NCBI GenBank assembly: GCA_019426215.1
Contig: CM033399.1
Location: forward strand, 21,957,022 to 22,021,021
DNA from: Buddleja alternifolia
Lineage: Eukaryota > Streptophyta > Magnoliopsida > Lamiales > Scrophulariaceae
Direction: 5' to 3'
Length of the DNA: 64,000 bases
This document shows positions 1-12,812 of the stretch, in pieces (position 1 is the stretch's first letter; each line of letters opens with the position of its first letter). Position numbers and translations under genes: made by a program. The notes beneath the pieces were generated by a model. It made no database searches. It was given only the letters and a program-made list of their open reading frames with translations, and was not told where the DNA came from.

Positions 1-828
1 AGTATTCTTTCCTAACATTTTCATATATATTATTTATTGATTTATGTATCTTTCTTAATTTGTGACTAACATCGGTCTCCTTTTGTTCCTCGTGATCAAC
101 AAAAGTAGATTTATTTCATTTGTCATATCACTCTTTCGAATAATGGTAAAAACATAATATGAACCTGTATATTTCTATATGTAGTAACTTATAGAGTATT
201 TTCTTTATATGAGATTAAAATGACAAAAATTACTATAAACATCATATTACTTAAAAATTACTCATATTTTTTAAATCTCTTTGAAAATCAAATAGGAAAT
301 ACATCATATATTCATTAATATTACTTGCATGATTTTATTTTCAAATACAGCTTTATATATATGTTATTCATTCTAGTAACTTCAAGTCCATATGAACTTT
401 TAGATATATGATGATAAGGCATTTGTGCAAACATGATATATTTTTAACTTAATATGCATTTATACATCCATAAATATTTTTATGTATGAAAATTATTCAT
501 CAATAAAGTTTAGAATATGCACCTATGTCTTTAAAATCAAATATAATACTTCATATTTTTTCAAAATTATTACTTTCTTTTCTCTTTTGGGGACATGACA
601 AATAAAGTTTAATTTATTAATATATACTTTTCTCAAAATAACTCGCTTAAAGTAGTAGTCTGACTCTGATACTAATAACAGTTAACCTCTATTAAATACT
701 AAATATGTTTAGACAATTTAGTATCATCAAAATTAAAAAAAAAAATTGTTTAAGTTGAAACGTTGGCTGTGGGTCTGAAAACTTTGTTCACTCTTGGTGG
801 TTACCTGTAAAAGTCATCTTTTGGTTGT
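1..828. other. AT-rich sequence, nothing recognised
   Basis: Very AT-rich sequence with many short A/T runs. I see no open reading frame of note, no RNA gene and no clear transposon terminus. It is the flank into which Tat element A inserted, or older decayed repeat. Confidence 0.5.
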
Positions 829-1435
829 TGATACGCTCGTAAATTATTACGACATGGCATTGGGCTTCACTAGAAGATGAGCCCAAACAGTGGGCTGAAA
901 ATAGGAGGGCCCAAAGAAATGCGCCCTCCAAACAGGCTCATGAAGAAAAGCTTAAAGGAGACCTAGAAATTGGACCGCTGAATAGCTGCCTAAGAGGGAT
1001 AGCTCGACAATTCATCAGGAAGCTAGAGGATAGCTGAAGGAAATAGTGAAAAAAATGGCTAAAGAAGAGATAGCTGAAGAAAGGATAGGAATGGGTAAAG
1101 ATCAAATCAAATCCAATTTTAACCTGTATCCCTCAAAAGAGGGAGGATGATTCCACATCCCCCTTAGTGTGGAAACATCGCCCAACCCTAACAAAATGGG
1201 GAGAAAAATCAGCCATGTTAGTCTATAAATAGGAGGAAATTCACCATTTGTAAGGTTACATTCACAATTGAGAGAAAAGAGTGTAATACTATTGTATTTC
1301 TTCATCTTCTTTGAGAGAAAGTCGAAAAAAAAAGAAATGGATATTTGTTTTCTAAAATTAGATTTCTCATATTCATATAAATAAAGTCGCGTTTGAATTT
1401 GCAGGACTTTTTTGGTGTAAAAACGAACCGCATCA
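829..1435 (+). repeat. 5' LTR of Tat element A
   Basis: The 607-bp LTR begins TGATACGCTCG and ends GCATCA, directly before AG and the primer-binding site. Sequence from about 840 to 1110 is repeated with scattered differences at 26281-26560, which identifies the LTR pair. 'GTCTATAAATAGGAGG' at about 1222-1237 is a good TATA box for the LTR promoter. The divergence from the 3' copy fits an old insertion. Confidence 0.85.
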
Positions 1436-1437
1436 AG

Positions 1438-1455
1438 TGGCGCCGTCTGTGGGAA
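1438..1455 (+). other. primer-binding site of element A
   Basis: TGGCGCCGTCTGTGGGAA lies 2 bp after the LTR end. TGGCGCC at this spot is the usual start of plant gypsy primer sites. This variant is common in Tat-type elements. Confidence 0.75.
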
Positions 1456-2086
1456 AATCTGAGTTGAAGACGTGAGTTATGATGACAAATTTTGAAGAAA
1501 ATCAAGAATTTTATAGTCTTTTCGCTCTTTTCTACTTTCTGATGTGGAAATCTCGGTTTTGGAGTTAAAAGAGTTACTTTCAACCAAATTAGGCGATTTT
1601 GTGCAGTTTTGGAAATATCGACATATCTGGAGTTACATACATCTAGTTTCAGTGATTTTTATATGAATGAAAATATAAGACAAAGACCTACAATTGTTAT
1701 GAAGACATCCAAATCCATTTCGGAATTATGAAGGCTCGAAAGTGTTCATGAATATGAAGCAGAATTCGGTTACGGATTGGGTTGCGCAGTTTCGGTGGAA
1801 AAATCATAAATCGAGGTTCATGTTTTGGATTCGGTCAAGGTCAGTTGGAATGAAAATTTCACGAGCATATCTACAACTTTCTAGAAGGAAGCAAAGTCAG
1901 ATTCGGATGGGATCCTTTGAGAAACAGTGCCCAAATATACAGAAGAAAATCTTAGCAAGAGACCTAGCCATGGAGAAGACCGGGGTACCAGGATTTTTGG
2001 ATAGAATCTAGCCACGGACGTCCCACATTCCCTGATGTGAAACTAAGGTGGCCTGCAATAGAGAAATGTGCCTCAGCTAGCTGATC

Positions 2087-2415
2087 AGCAGGAGCGCCAT
2101 TTCCTTCATAGGTGACTGCGATGGCGTATGCACCAGGAGTTATCCCGCTATCACTCTTATCAGCTATCCCGGGAGCCCCGTTCCCTTCACAAGCGACTGT
2201 GATGGCATACGCATTGAGATTTATCCCGTCAACACTCTTATCAGCTATCGTGAGATCCCCATTCCCATTCACAGGCGACTTTGAGGGTGTATACACCAGT
2301 AGTTATCCCGCTATCATCTTATCAGCTATCTCGGGAGCACAATTCCTTTCGAAGGTGACTGGATGGTGCACGCACTAGGAGTTATCCTGCCAGCACTTCT
2401 ATCAGCTATTCCTTA
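2087..2415 (+). repeat. 81-bp coding minisatellite in element A (27-residue repeat)
   Basis: Four imperfect tandem units start near 2091, 2172, 2251 and 2334, so the period is 80-83 bp. One frame gives a repeated peptide of about 27 residues with the cores 'AYAPGVIP' and 'LLSAIPGAPFPS'. A near-81-bp period preserves that frame, so this was probably part of an N-terminal Gag extension. Related diverged units recur at about 2735-2795 and 4665-4750, on either side of the copia-like LTR, which shows the array once continued across that insertion site. Confidence 0.7.
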
Positions 2416-2795
2416 TGAGCACCTGGGCCCACAGCACCCCCATCACAAGGAGTTAGCGAGTCTACGCTGCCGGTACAAGAGAGCAGATTTGACAATGGTG
2501 AGGAGCATCAGGGATAAGAAGGAAAGTAGGAGCACACGCTTGTCGCACCTGGCGGTACCTCCGCAAGATATGTGCTACGGAGAATGCTCCTCAGCTAGCA
2601 TATATGCGTCCAGTGCTCTCTAGCGTCTGGCAAAGCATGACACCGCCTGAAAATGGACCTTAGCTAGCTGATCAATGAGGATGCATCTTCGCCACTGCCG
2701 TAACTTCGGCCCTCCAGGATACCAACCGTCGGGCGATGGTATACGTGCCAGGAGCTGTCCCACGGATGTTTTCATCAGCTGTCTCAGGAGGGCTC

Positions 2796-4646
2796 TGTTG
2801 GGAAATTATTTCGAAAATAACCCCAAAATTGGTACGCAGCGGAATTAAATAAAGAGTCTAGCTTTATCGCGTACATGCATAACATTAAAATTTTTAAATC
2901 ATACATACTATGGCTAATGACAACTAATTAAACAATTTAATTTATAATTATTGATTACCTATAGCTAGCAATTAAAACTAACTAATTAAACAATTTAATT
3001 GAAACAAATTAATTGCATGCTATAGAAATAAAATCAATAATTAAAAACTCAAAAACAACCTTTCGCCGAAGATCGAACCGAGCCCTTGTACCGCAAAGTC
3101 TTCTTCGCAGAGCCTCACTTTAAACCCGGGAGAGTGGGCTCCCAAAATAAAATTACTAAAATAAAATTTCTTAAAAAAAGAAACTTTATACTTGCAATTA
3201 TATTTTCCAAATACTTAGAAAATTTCTTTGCAAGATTTTTTTCCTTAAACATCATTGAACAACTAATCCTCTATTTATAGAGGTTAATTGATGAAAAACT
3301 TGCAATATTCTTTCAATGTGGGACAAAGTGAATACACTTATACACTTGAACTTACAAAGATATAAGGTAAGGCCAAGGCACTAGATCAAACCATGCACAT
3401 GCACAAGGGCCAAGCCCCCACAGCACAATCTGCCGAGGGCGCGTGTAATACACGCGCCAGATACAGCCAGCAGGCACTGGCTGTCAAGTGCGCGTGACGG
3501 TCACGCGCGTGCGTTGACACGCACCAGCAGCCATTTTTTTTTAAAAAAATTAAATCCAATTTAATTTGAATTCAATTTTAAATATCTTTCTCAAAAGACA
3601 GTTCCCACATTGCTTTTCATCTAAGTTCAAACTATCCATCTAATGGAACCTTTAGAATTTTATCGGGTTTCTTTTCGAGACTTGCGAAGGGACCTTAGGG
3701 AAAAATTAATTCTAGCTTCAAATGGATCAAATCGAATTACCATCGCATGGTAATATTTGATTACCACTTAACAATATTTAAGTCCACTAAATAAATATTG
3801 TTGCACTCTAGAATTAATTAAATTACTCAAGAGTTCTCGTACTTAAGAATATTACAACTAACTCCTCTATTGAAATATTCGCGAAGAAATAAAATCGATG
3901 CTACTATTATTTTATTCTTCACCACTTATCCTAAAATGCCGATTTGCTCATTGTCAACTTTTCATACGAAAACTTATTTTTCGTTTAATTTCAGTGACAC
4001 TTCACATGAAATACTTTGGCCAAAGTTTTAGAATAGTTGAACATTGCAAATCCATTAAAGGAAATATTTCTTATCTCTCATGGAGATTATAGATTCCTTA
4101 TGAATGTCCTTCATAATCATATTTCATGCAATTACTCAATGTATAAAGTATATTGGCCACCGAAGACCTCACTCCTGAATACATCAAAGTAATATACACT
4201 AGATGCATTAGTCCACGACAATCATAGGATTTAGAGTTGTTGTTAAAGTTATTTATTTCCGATAGTAGTCAAAAAATAAATAACTTAATTGGTCCGGTTC
4301 AGTGTTTCAATCTCATTGATTTACACGAATATACTATATATGGAATCCTCATTCCCATGATTAAGACTAATCATCGAATATAGTATATTATAGCCTTTAG
4401 CAGATAAGACGTCCATTCTTATCACCGACTACAACCCATTTAGAATAATATATGACACATATAACCCAAGTCTTTTCATGAAACAACACTTCCATTTGGA
4501 TTATCATATATTATATTGGACTACGTCTATCTCATAATGCGATTTATATAATACTCATAACTCGTAACAAAATTAATAAAGATTAATTTCACAAACGAAA
4601 TATAAACGTTTCATATAATTGGATTTTTAGGGCACAATCCCTAACA
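2796..4646 (-). mobile_element. solo LTR, probably Ty1/copia (Angela/Tork-like)
   Basis: A 1851-bp unit bounded by TGTTGGGAAATT and CCCTAACA. On the - strand it begins TGTTAGGGATTGTGCCC, a start typical of Angela/Tork-type copia LTRs. The flanks are GGCTC (2791-2795) and GTCTC (4647-4651), a 5-bp target duplication with one mismatch. No primer site or coding sequence is attached, so it is a solo LTR left by recombination. A GC-rich stretch at 3430-3530 contains short palindromic words such as GCGCGTG/CACGCGC and stands out from the AT-rich rest. Confidence 0.7.
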
Positions 4647-4984
4647 GTCTCGTCCCTCTGCCTACAGTAGCTATGGCTTTTATGCCAGGAGTTATCCCAT
4701 CAACATTCCAACCAGCGTTCCCGCCAGCATTCCAACTAGCTGTGCCCGGAATGTCATTCTTGTGCAAGCACCTGCAACTATGCCACCTCTAACGGCACCA
4801 CAGGCATGCTAGATAGAGAGTAGCTCTTCAATCCTTGCCACAAGGGGGACTCATCACAATGATGTGGGGATGAATGCTTCGAAAAGAAGAGATAACCGCC
4901 TTGGGTGAAGTTTTCAAGAATCAGGGACCCGTGGGGACACCTCAGGTGAAGATGATGGAAATATTTTAACCCCTGTAAGAAAAA

Positions 4985-5676
4985 ATGAGAGAAATGAGGC
5001 AACGCCTTGGAGGAAGTGTGCCACTCTTGCTAGGGGAAGTCCCCCTCACCCTCCCAGGTGTTAGTAGAAGACTACCTTATAATTTCCATGCTCCTAATAT
5101 TTCGGAATATGATGGGTCAATTGATCCTATGGAGCTCTTGGGAAAGTTTGAGAATTGTGCACTACTTCATCAGTATATTGATGGAGTTAAGTGTTAAGTT
5201 TTCTTGACCATGCTAACCAGAGATGCACAACAATGGTTTAACTAGTTGGTGCCAAATTCCATCAGGGAATTTAGTTTGATGTTTTTACATCAATTCGCAA
5301 GAAGTATCAATAGACCTCCCTGAATCTATTCAGCATGCACCAAGAAGCCACTAAAATGCTCAAGGAGTATATATGAAGATTCAATACCGCTACTCTCGAG
5401 GTCCCCTCTATAAGCGCTGAAGTGCTGGCTAATGCATTTGCCCAAGAATTGAATGATGAAGAATTCTTTCGGTCTCTAGTTAAGAAGCTAGCTACCAATT
5501 TTGATAACCTACTAGCTAGAGTGAAGAAATACGTAAATATGGAGGAAGTTACGAGAATGAAGGAGACTGAAATCAGCAAAATGAACAAGGAAAAGAAAGA
5601 TGCAAGGCAAACCTTTAGAAGGCCTTTTGTTGCAGAAAATAACAGAGGCAATAATTGTTGGTACACACCTGGCTAA
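4985..5676 (+). pseudogene. gag: Gag remnant of Tat element A
   Basis: The first piece (4985-5197) contains 'YDGSIDPMELLGKFE', the usual opening of the retrotransposon Gag domain, which builds the particle and binds element RNA. It ends at a stop at 5197. The frame resumes with 'DAQQWFN' and 'SIREFSLMFLHQFA' across further stops, then as an open segment 5422-5676 that is helix-rich and ends in a basic tract ('KEKKDARQTFRRPF'). No zinc knuckle is visible. Several stops mean it is not functional. The assignment rests on motif order, which matches Tat-type Gag. Confidence 0.75.
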
Positions 5677-6179
5677 ACACTTATGGCAGTGAAGCACAAA
5701 AGCCTTATCAGGTGGCCTAGAAGATCGATCCTGGGATCAATTAATCCCAAGTCCTAAAAATACTGCCGACTTCACAAAGACTACAGACACGATACCAACT
5801 CATGTAGACATTTGTTGAATGAAAAATAAAGTGATTGATCAAAAGCGGGCACTTGCAAGAGGTCATACACCAAGATTGCCAAAAAAGTACAAGACTATTC
5901 GGGAGAAGTCCTTTGCCTGTGAAATACCATAACAAAAGAAAAGGGCAGGAAAATGCCACCGTAGAGCCTTACCTTCGAGAAGCGCACAACCATGAAAAGA
6001 AGAAAGCGACGAGGGGGACTAGCCCCTCTAAGAGATAGACGAGCTGGCATAAAGCTATCCATGAGCCATCCCATTTGATGACAGACAGAGAGATAGCTGC
6101 AGTGAATGCATAATCACTTACTCAATTTGGATCAACTAATGGATGTTAACTCCGAAGCCCTCATCACGATGATCTAGTC

Positions 6180-7060
6180 ATCCCTACCACTATTTTTAAC
6201 TATAAAGTCGGGTGAGTCCGCATCAATAATGACAACTCCATGAATGTTCTCTTCAATAAGGCGTACAAGAAAGTGGACCTCAGAGACATATAAATTGAAC
6301 CCGTGGACACTGCCCTCTTGGGTTTCGCTGGTAAAGTAACTCATTTGCTAGGTCAAATACAACTACCTCTCCCACTAGGAAAAGAGGCAAGGAGAAAAAC
6401 CAGAACGGTAAAGTTCCTATTGGTAAGTTCGCCCTCAACATGCAATGCCATCGTAAGGAGGCCCAAGCGGAACACCTTCTAAGAAGTCATCTCAACATAT
6501 AACATGCAATGAAATTCCTAGTCGGAGAAGGAATGGGCGAAGTGAAAAAAGACAAGCACATGTGTCGAGAGGTTACTTAGAAGCCATTAAGAATGGAGAA
6601 AGAACGGCTGATATAGACGTCAACTAACCTAAAAGGTCAAACATTAAAGGAAAAAAAGTGAAGACGATTAGCAAAGGAAAAAATAAGACCCAAGTACTAC
6701 CTAAGTTAAAGTCGGTGGAAGAATTTCTCAATGCCGAGCTCCCGCCAGATGGTCCTAATAAATTGCTCGAGCTGGGGTTACAACTGAACCCCGAGCTCTT
6801 ATCCTGCCTAGCTCATCTGCTTTGAAAGTACAAAGACCTCTTGGCTTGGTTAGCTGAAGACCTCATCGGTATTGACCCATCAATAGCTATCTGTCACCTC
6901 AATGTATTTACGTTAGCTAAGCCTGTAAAAAAAAGAAACACTCCGAGCTCAAGATTTTAGAGATCTCAACAAAGCATGCCCAAAATACTACTATCCCTCG
7001 CTAAGGCTAAATCATTTGGTGGACTCAACGTCAATATTGAAGCTCTTAAAGTGGATGGAC
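6180..7060 (+). pseudogene. pol: protease and RT remnants of element A
   Basis: Broken frames carry traces of the Tat aspartic protease, such as 'MNVLFNKAYKKVDL', 'TALLGFAGKVTHL' and 'VGEGMGEVKKDK' (about 6230-6560). The start of reverse transcriptase follows: 'YKDLLAWLAEDLIGIDPSIAICHLN' spans about 6815-6905 with one substitution-type decay after another. The RT palm with its YxDD motif is not found, so a large deletion has removed it. Many stops are present. The call relies on the order and spacing of degenerate family motifs, so it is less certain than the Gag call. Confidence 0.55.
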
Positions 7061-7099
7061 GCTTCATAAGGATGCCATTAGTAGAATGAGAAGATGTGA

Positions 7100-7500
7100 T
7101 TGTTTTCCATGTTTGGCTCCGTGACATCCTCAAGGAGTGGAGCCAGAATAGTGTTGATTGCGCCCGAAGGAGACAAGCTGGAGGACGTCTTAGAATTCAA
7201 ATTTAAGGCATCTAATAACAAAACAACAAATGAAGTTCCCATCATTGGAGTAAAGATAGCGTTAAAGGTCGGGGTCACACATCTGGCAATCTGTTTTAAC
7301 TCTCCACTGGTATCCTCACAAGTGGATGGATAATACAAGGCCAGAGAAACCAAAGTGATGGAGTACTTGAAAATATAGAGAAATTGAAGATTCAATTCCA
7401 GGGTTTAAAGATCCAACAAATACTCAGATCAGAGAATGGTAAAGCTCACCTCTTGGCGCCCTTAGACAACGCCCTCATCGACTGTCATGCAACCTTATGA
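7100..7500 (+). pseudogene. RNase H remnant (second, Tat-type RNase H) of element A
   Basis: An open segment (7100-7333) includes 'GARIVLIAPEGDKLEDVL' followed by 'FKASNNKTTNEVPIIGVKIA'. This is the pattern of the additional RNase H domain carried by Tat elements, where a 'TNNxAEYEA' core supplies a catalytic acidic residue. Here the core reads 'SNNKTTNEV', so it is degenerate. The following Gln/Val stretch ('SPLVSSQVDG') also fits. Stops follow. Confidence 0.55.
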
Positions 7501-7589
7501 TGGATTGAATGATGATGATGAGGTTGACGATTGGGTAAGCTCAATCCTAACCTATCTCTAACAAGTCAAATTACCCAACCACAAACTCA

Positions 7590-8100
7590 AAGCTTTCAGG
7601 ATACCATGCAAAGCCATGAGATTTTTCATACTAGGCGAAATGCTGAGTAGTAGATCATGCACGCATCCATACTGAAGGTGTCTCTTGAAAGAAGAAGGAC
7701 AACATATTCTAAGAGAAATAACTGAATGATTTTTGTAATAACTATACTAGGGCGACTTCATTAAGGCTACAACGATTAAGGCAGGTCACTTCTGACGCAC
7801 CGCGAACCCTGACTCTAAAGACTTAGTACAAAAGTGCAAGTAGCTTTAGATGCATGCAGCTTTGCTTCACCGATCGACAGAGCCTATGGAGGTCATAAAC
7901 TCACCTTAGTCATTTTCTAAATGTTTAACCATGAGCTATTCTACCAGTACTCCTGATAGCTATTCACAAAGGTAAATGAGAAGGCCCTAACAAGGTGATA
8001 CAAATCCTCAATAAAGGGACCTATGCGCTAGAAGGCGTAGATGGAAACATATTGTCATGGTCTTGGAAGGTGCACATCTTGATGAAGTTCTTTACATGAC
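7590..8100 (+). pseudogene. integrase remnants of element A
   Basis: Traces of the integrase zinc-binding region are readable across stops ('CLLKEEGQHILREITE', then 'GDFIKATTIKAGHF' and 'DSKDLVQKCK', about 7675-7840). Near 8005-8090 a frame reads 'GTYALEGVDGNILSWSWKVHIL', which matches the C-terminal integrase tail of Tat elements just before the polyprotein ends. The DDE core between them is mostly deleted. Confidence 0.5.
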
Positions 8101-8259
8101 GAAGAGAAAAGAAGAGGAATAAAAGTTAGTAGTCGTAATATTTCATTCAAATCAGCATTTCTTTTATCAGTACTTGTTTCTTTCCATTTCCATCTTTACT
8201 TTAGATTGTTTTCTTCAATATCCGTGTCTATTCTCATATTCTATATTTTATTACAATGA

Positions 8260-8990
8260 CACCTGAAAAAAGTCCTGTTGATTGCGGGCACCTGAAAAAA
8301 GTCCTATTGATTGCGGGCACCTGAAAAAAGTCCTGTTGATTGCGGGCACCTGAAAAAAGTCCCCTTGATTGCGGGTACCTGAAAAAAGACTCCTTGATGG
8401 CGGGCACCCTGAAAAAAGCCTCGTTGATTGTGAGCACTCTAAAAAACGTCTTGTTGATTAAGGGCACCTGAAAAAAGTCTCATTGATTGCAAGCACCTAA
8501 AAAAAGCCTCGTTTGTTTCGAGCACTTGAAAAAAGTCTCGCTGATTGCAAGCACTCTGAAAAAAGCCTCGTTGATTAAGAGCACCCTGAAAAAAGCCTCG
8601 TTGATTGAGAGCACCCTAAAAAAGCCTCGTTGATTGCGAGCACTCTGAAAAAAGTCCCATTGATTGTGGGCACCTGAAAAAAGCCTCGTTGATTGCGGGC
8701 ACCTGAAAAAAGCCTTGTTGATTGCGAGAACCCTGTAAAAGCATCGTTGATTGCGAGCACCTGAAAAAAGTCTCATTTATTTCGAGCATCTGAAAAGAGT
8801 CTTGTTTATTTCGAGCACCTGAAATAGCCTCGTTGATTGCATACACCTGAGAAAAGCCTCGTTTATTTCGAGCACCTGAGAAACAAAAAGAGAAGAAGTC
8901 TCGTTTATTTCAAGCACTAGAAAAGGAGAAGTGAAAAAAATAAAAAGGCCTCGTTTATTTCGAGTACTTGAAAGACCCTCGTTAATTGCA
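8260..8990 (+). repeat. 29-bp minisatellite downstream of integrase (about 25 units)
   Basis: A tandem array with the consensus CACCTGAAAAAAGTCC plus TTGATTGCGGG. The exact period is 29 bp over the first units (8260, 8289, 8318). Later units accumulate substitutions and small insertions and become richer in TTTATTTCGAG. Since 29 is not a multiple of three, every frame is open on the - strand for a while, which explains several overlapping spurious ORFs. It lies where Tat elements keep non-coding DNA after integrase. Confidence 0.9.
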
Positions 8991-9504
8991 AGCACTTAAA
9001 TGGCAAGCACCCATAGAGAAGTTCCATCGGAAAAAAAAGAGAAGAAAAAAGAGAGAAGAAAGAAAAAAGAAGAGACATCTTCAATTAAAGCAAGCTGTAA
9101 AGCCTCCCGAAGGCGGAGCATTCCCTTATACATGGGTAAGTATTTCCTTTAAGCATTCATTTTCCTTAATCATTTTTATTTATCTCTTACCATGTCAAAT
9201 TGCTGGATAAATATTACAGTGGTATTGACATTAGATAAGCACAGATATAAATATGGAGAAAATGACACATACGAGACAATAATTAAAACAAAATCCTTAG
9301 AACGTAAATACGAAATCTATGCCTCAAAGGCGGGCATTACAATAAAAGGTTCAAATGAAAATATTAAAAACGTGCTACTATAACAACTTGAAGAAAGGAA
9401 AACAAATGAAATGAATAGCTAAATATTACTATGAAGAGGGCCTAAGTTGCAAGTTCCTCAGTCGTCTCAAAGAAGGGCTCGGAGGCCGCCTGCCCTTTAG
9501 CTGT
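8991..9504. other. post-integrase spacer of element A
   Basis: A purine-rich tract (9030-9085), then AT-rich sequence with no supported gene. The last 70 bases (9435-9504) are the far end of the antisense ORF region that continues at 25618 once the two nested insertions are removed. 9500-9504 (GCTGT) is the target duplication of the Athila insertion. Confidence 0.55.
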
Positions 9505-11173
9505 TGACACGCTAAAAGCTAACGTGCTATGATAGCAAGTGCACTAGACGTGTGTAGTAATAAGTGGACAAAAAGTCCGGGTTGTCGAACCACAAGGACT
9601 TGAATTCTAGTTCATGATTTTCGATAAAAGATAAGACAATTAAAGTAAAGTGCAAGAAAAAGATTAAACAAACGAAGAACCAAAGAGAAACGTACTATAG
9701 ATTTAATCTCACGTATGATAAAATGACTAAGGCACATGCTACAACCGAATCTACTCGTCAATATATATGAGCTACTCTTCGAATTATTAGACTCCTATTG
9801 CTTTGGTGGAAACTCCTAAATTAACTATTACCCGATGTCTCGGCACATAATAATCCTATGATTAATTGACGGTTCTCTAAATATGTCTATCCGAGAATCT
9901 AATCAAAAATCACGCATTAACGTTCTAGAGCTTCCCCGAACGAATCCGGCTAACAACACCCGGGAATCTTTACCTATTTCTAGGGCAATCCCTCATTTGT
10001 TTCGGATGATGTGTTAATTCTCTTGCACCCTAATCTATTTTCTCTCGAACAACTAGATTAGGCAAGATAGCAAGCATATGGTGATCAAACACATGATTGG
10101 AATAAAAGCATAGAATTAACACACAAAGCAATAGGAGAATTAATACAAAGAGCAACTTCACATATATTGATTCATAAATTTGGCCTTCACATGGCCTTAG
10201 TTCTACAATATTAGCCTCTCATCAAAGCCTTAAGAAAATCTAATACAAACATATACATACTCATGGAAATAAACATGTAAATGCAAATAATTAAAACTCC
10301 CTCAATTGATTGATGATGGATCTTTGCTCTCTTGATCTTCAATCCTTAGCTCCTCTCTCTTTGTTCCCCTCCAAAAGTGATGAAGAAATGGTGATGAATG
10401 ATGATGAGTGAAAAGTGATGGCCAAAATGCCTCTCTCTCTCTCCTCCTCCAAGATGTGTCCGTCCATTGTGCTCAAAAATGCCTTAAGAAGACCACCACA
10501 AATCAGCTCCTAGTGTGTGTCTCCCACTAGTGTCCTCCACTACTCTTAAAGTGAGTAGTATAAAATTCCCTAAAGTAGATCTATTAAGAAACATACTTAT
10601 GACATCCCTCTCATACATGTGATGACCTCTTGGCTTTTAATGTTCCATTCCTCCATCAAATGATGATCTTTTGGCTGAAAAGAATCTCAATTCGGGTGTG
10701 GACACGCCTAGGCGTGGCATTACGGCGCTTGGGCGCGGGATTCAGAATGCTGAAATTAAATGCAATGTATCCTGCGCAGCAATCGTATTTCATTCATAAC
10801 TTTCTCCACGAAACTCCGATTTGGATGATTCAAGTCCTCATTTGAAGCTAACACATAGTTCTACAACATTGTAGAAGGGAACTCCATCCAGTTCGGCCTC
10901 TAAACATACGGAAATAGCGCTCGAACGTGGAAAGTGGTGTAGATACGGCGCCCGGGCGTGGGCAAAATGGCGCCTAGGCGTAGGGGTGCGTAGCAATTTG
11001 GCCTAAACTTGTTTTATACGTCATTTTTCATCCCGTTCTTTGATTGTATCCATTTAAGACCTGAAATCACTTAATGCACGAATTAAACGCACATGTGGCA
11101 AGAATCAAGCGATAAATGAACCTAAGACATAAACGCAAAGGGGCTTAAAAACACGTAAAAATGCCTCTTATCA
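9505..11173 (-). repeat. 3' LTR of the - strand Athila
   Basis: On the - strand it runs TGATAAGAGGC...GCGTGTCA, 1669 bp. It contains the ~85-bp conserved LTR block at 10793-10880 and two clusters of GGCGCC-type palindromes at about 10695-10745 and 10925-10985. A 71-codon ORF at 10630-10845 is only LTR sequence and recurs unchanged in the other LTR. Confidence 0.95.
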
Positions 11174-12812
11174 ACACCCCCACACTTATCAATTGATCGT
11201 CCTCGAGCAATAAGAGTTTTAAGATAAGGAAACATCATCAATCAAAGAGAGAAACAAAAAGAAAACTACTTAACTCACTTTCGTGGAGTAAACGGTTGCA
11301 TTTAGCGAATGCAACAAGCCTTTGAACCTTTTAGTTACCTCAAAGGACGAGTTATAGTCTCGTGAGGGTTTGCAGACGATATACCCACAAAATCGAAAGA
11401 TTTTCAACCCCGATCACTCAACGTAAATTACAATGATTAATAGCACACAATGGTATGAATTCATCTGTTTAAGCTCATATTACAAATATATACACATCAC
11501 ACATTTGCTCATGTTATGCCTTAACATTGAAAAGATCATCCTAAGGGTGTAGTGTAATAAATCTCAAGTATTATAGTCAAGTGGCACTCTTACCACTTTT
11601 CAAACATTAACCCCATATTTATCAACTTTTGATTATTCACATGGTACGAGAATTGAATACAACTTCATAGCCACTTAAAAATTCATCACTTCATTCCACT
11701 TTCGGATTTATCTTATGCACTTTCAACTCGAAACATTAGAGGCTAGACCATGTGCAATGTTTGATCCTCTTAGGCTTTCTATGACACCCGTGTAACGAGC
11801 TTTAGGCCAATAACTCCTAAACCAGATGGCTTTAGGGTATCAAATGTGGAGACACTCCTAAGGGCTTAATCGCTCGAGTGTCAAAGGCCACAAAATCAAA
11901 CTAGGTCCTTATTCACTTAACACTTGCATTGGCTTGAGCTTAGCTCAAATTAGCAAAATAGTACAGTATTCTAGGCATGGTGCTCTTCGCCCCCAGTATC
12001 TATTAAGCCTGACTTTTTCAGTCATACCAATGTTCAACCTCTTTTTATTATTATTAAGCACACGAAGTTAACGTTCTCAACTCATAACACATGTGAAAAT
12101 TCTAAGTTGATATTTCCGGGATCAAGCCTTTAAGTGTTTCAAAATGATTGCCCACTCAACTCCTCTACCTTGGATTTAGGTGCATATGTGAATCATCTTA
12201 AGGTTAATCTAGTCTAGTTAGGATCCCATAAGCAAAGAACGATGTGTATAGCCATTAAAACCAAATTGATAGAGAAAACATACCATGTATTCACATTAAC
12301 CATACTCAATGCCTCAAGTGAAGGGTTGGAATTCTATAAAAAAAAATTAAAATTGCACACATTTCACATGTAGAGGTACAGCACCCCCCAAACTTGGACC
12401 GAAATATGTAAAACATGAATCAACATGACTATAATGGATCTAGTATACCATATACCCCCCCACACTTATTATGAACATTGTCCTCAATGTTTGAAAAGAA
12501 AAAAAAAAAAGAGAAGGTCAAAGTACACGTCACCATGGGGAAGCTGAAAAGCCAACCCGAGTCCACTTAAGGCAATCAAGTCCACGGATGGCAATCACTT
12601 TGTCGATCACTACATAGGTAAACAAATGCTAGCCATACAGAGCATCAAACATTGGATAGAATAAAACAAAACGAGACAAACAAAAAAAATGAGAAACGTG
12701 CATGGAAAGAAAACATCAAGCATCCAAACATAAAACATAAAATATCCAACAACCCAACAAAAGATATCCAAAAAACAAAAAAAAACATGCATGGAAATAA
12801 AACAAAATAAGC
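11174..12812 (-). other. non-coding 3' region of the - strand Athila, with polypurine tract
   Basis: No ORF is supported here. Directly inside the 3' LTR (plus 11174-11190) the - strand reads AGTGTGGGGGTGT, a polypurine tract for plus-strand priming. At plus 12475-12490 is the self-complementary word ACATTGTCCTCAATGT, next to a C7 tract (12455-12461) that is a second G-tract on the sense strand. Both features, and much of the sequence between, have counterparts in element E (62018-63338), so this non-coding region is under some shared constraint or common descent. Confidence 0.75.

Noticed and set aside
3430..3530. CpG island or promoter
   Set aside because: The GC-rich patch is inside a copia-like solo LTR with no gene downstream.
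8260..8990. Regular 29-bp repeats, as in a CRISPR array
   Set aside because: There are no unique spacers; units are directly adjacent, in a plant retrotransposon.
8234..8995. Overlapping - strand ORFs with RNQRGFF-type repeats
   Set aside because: They are a product of the 29-bp minisatellite read in successive frames.
10630..10845. 71-codon ORF found twice (also 23617-23832)
   Set aside because: It lies inside the Athila LTR, on the opposite strand to the element, and has no domain.
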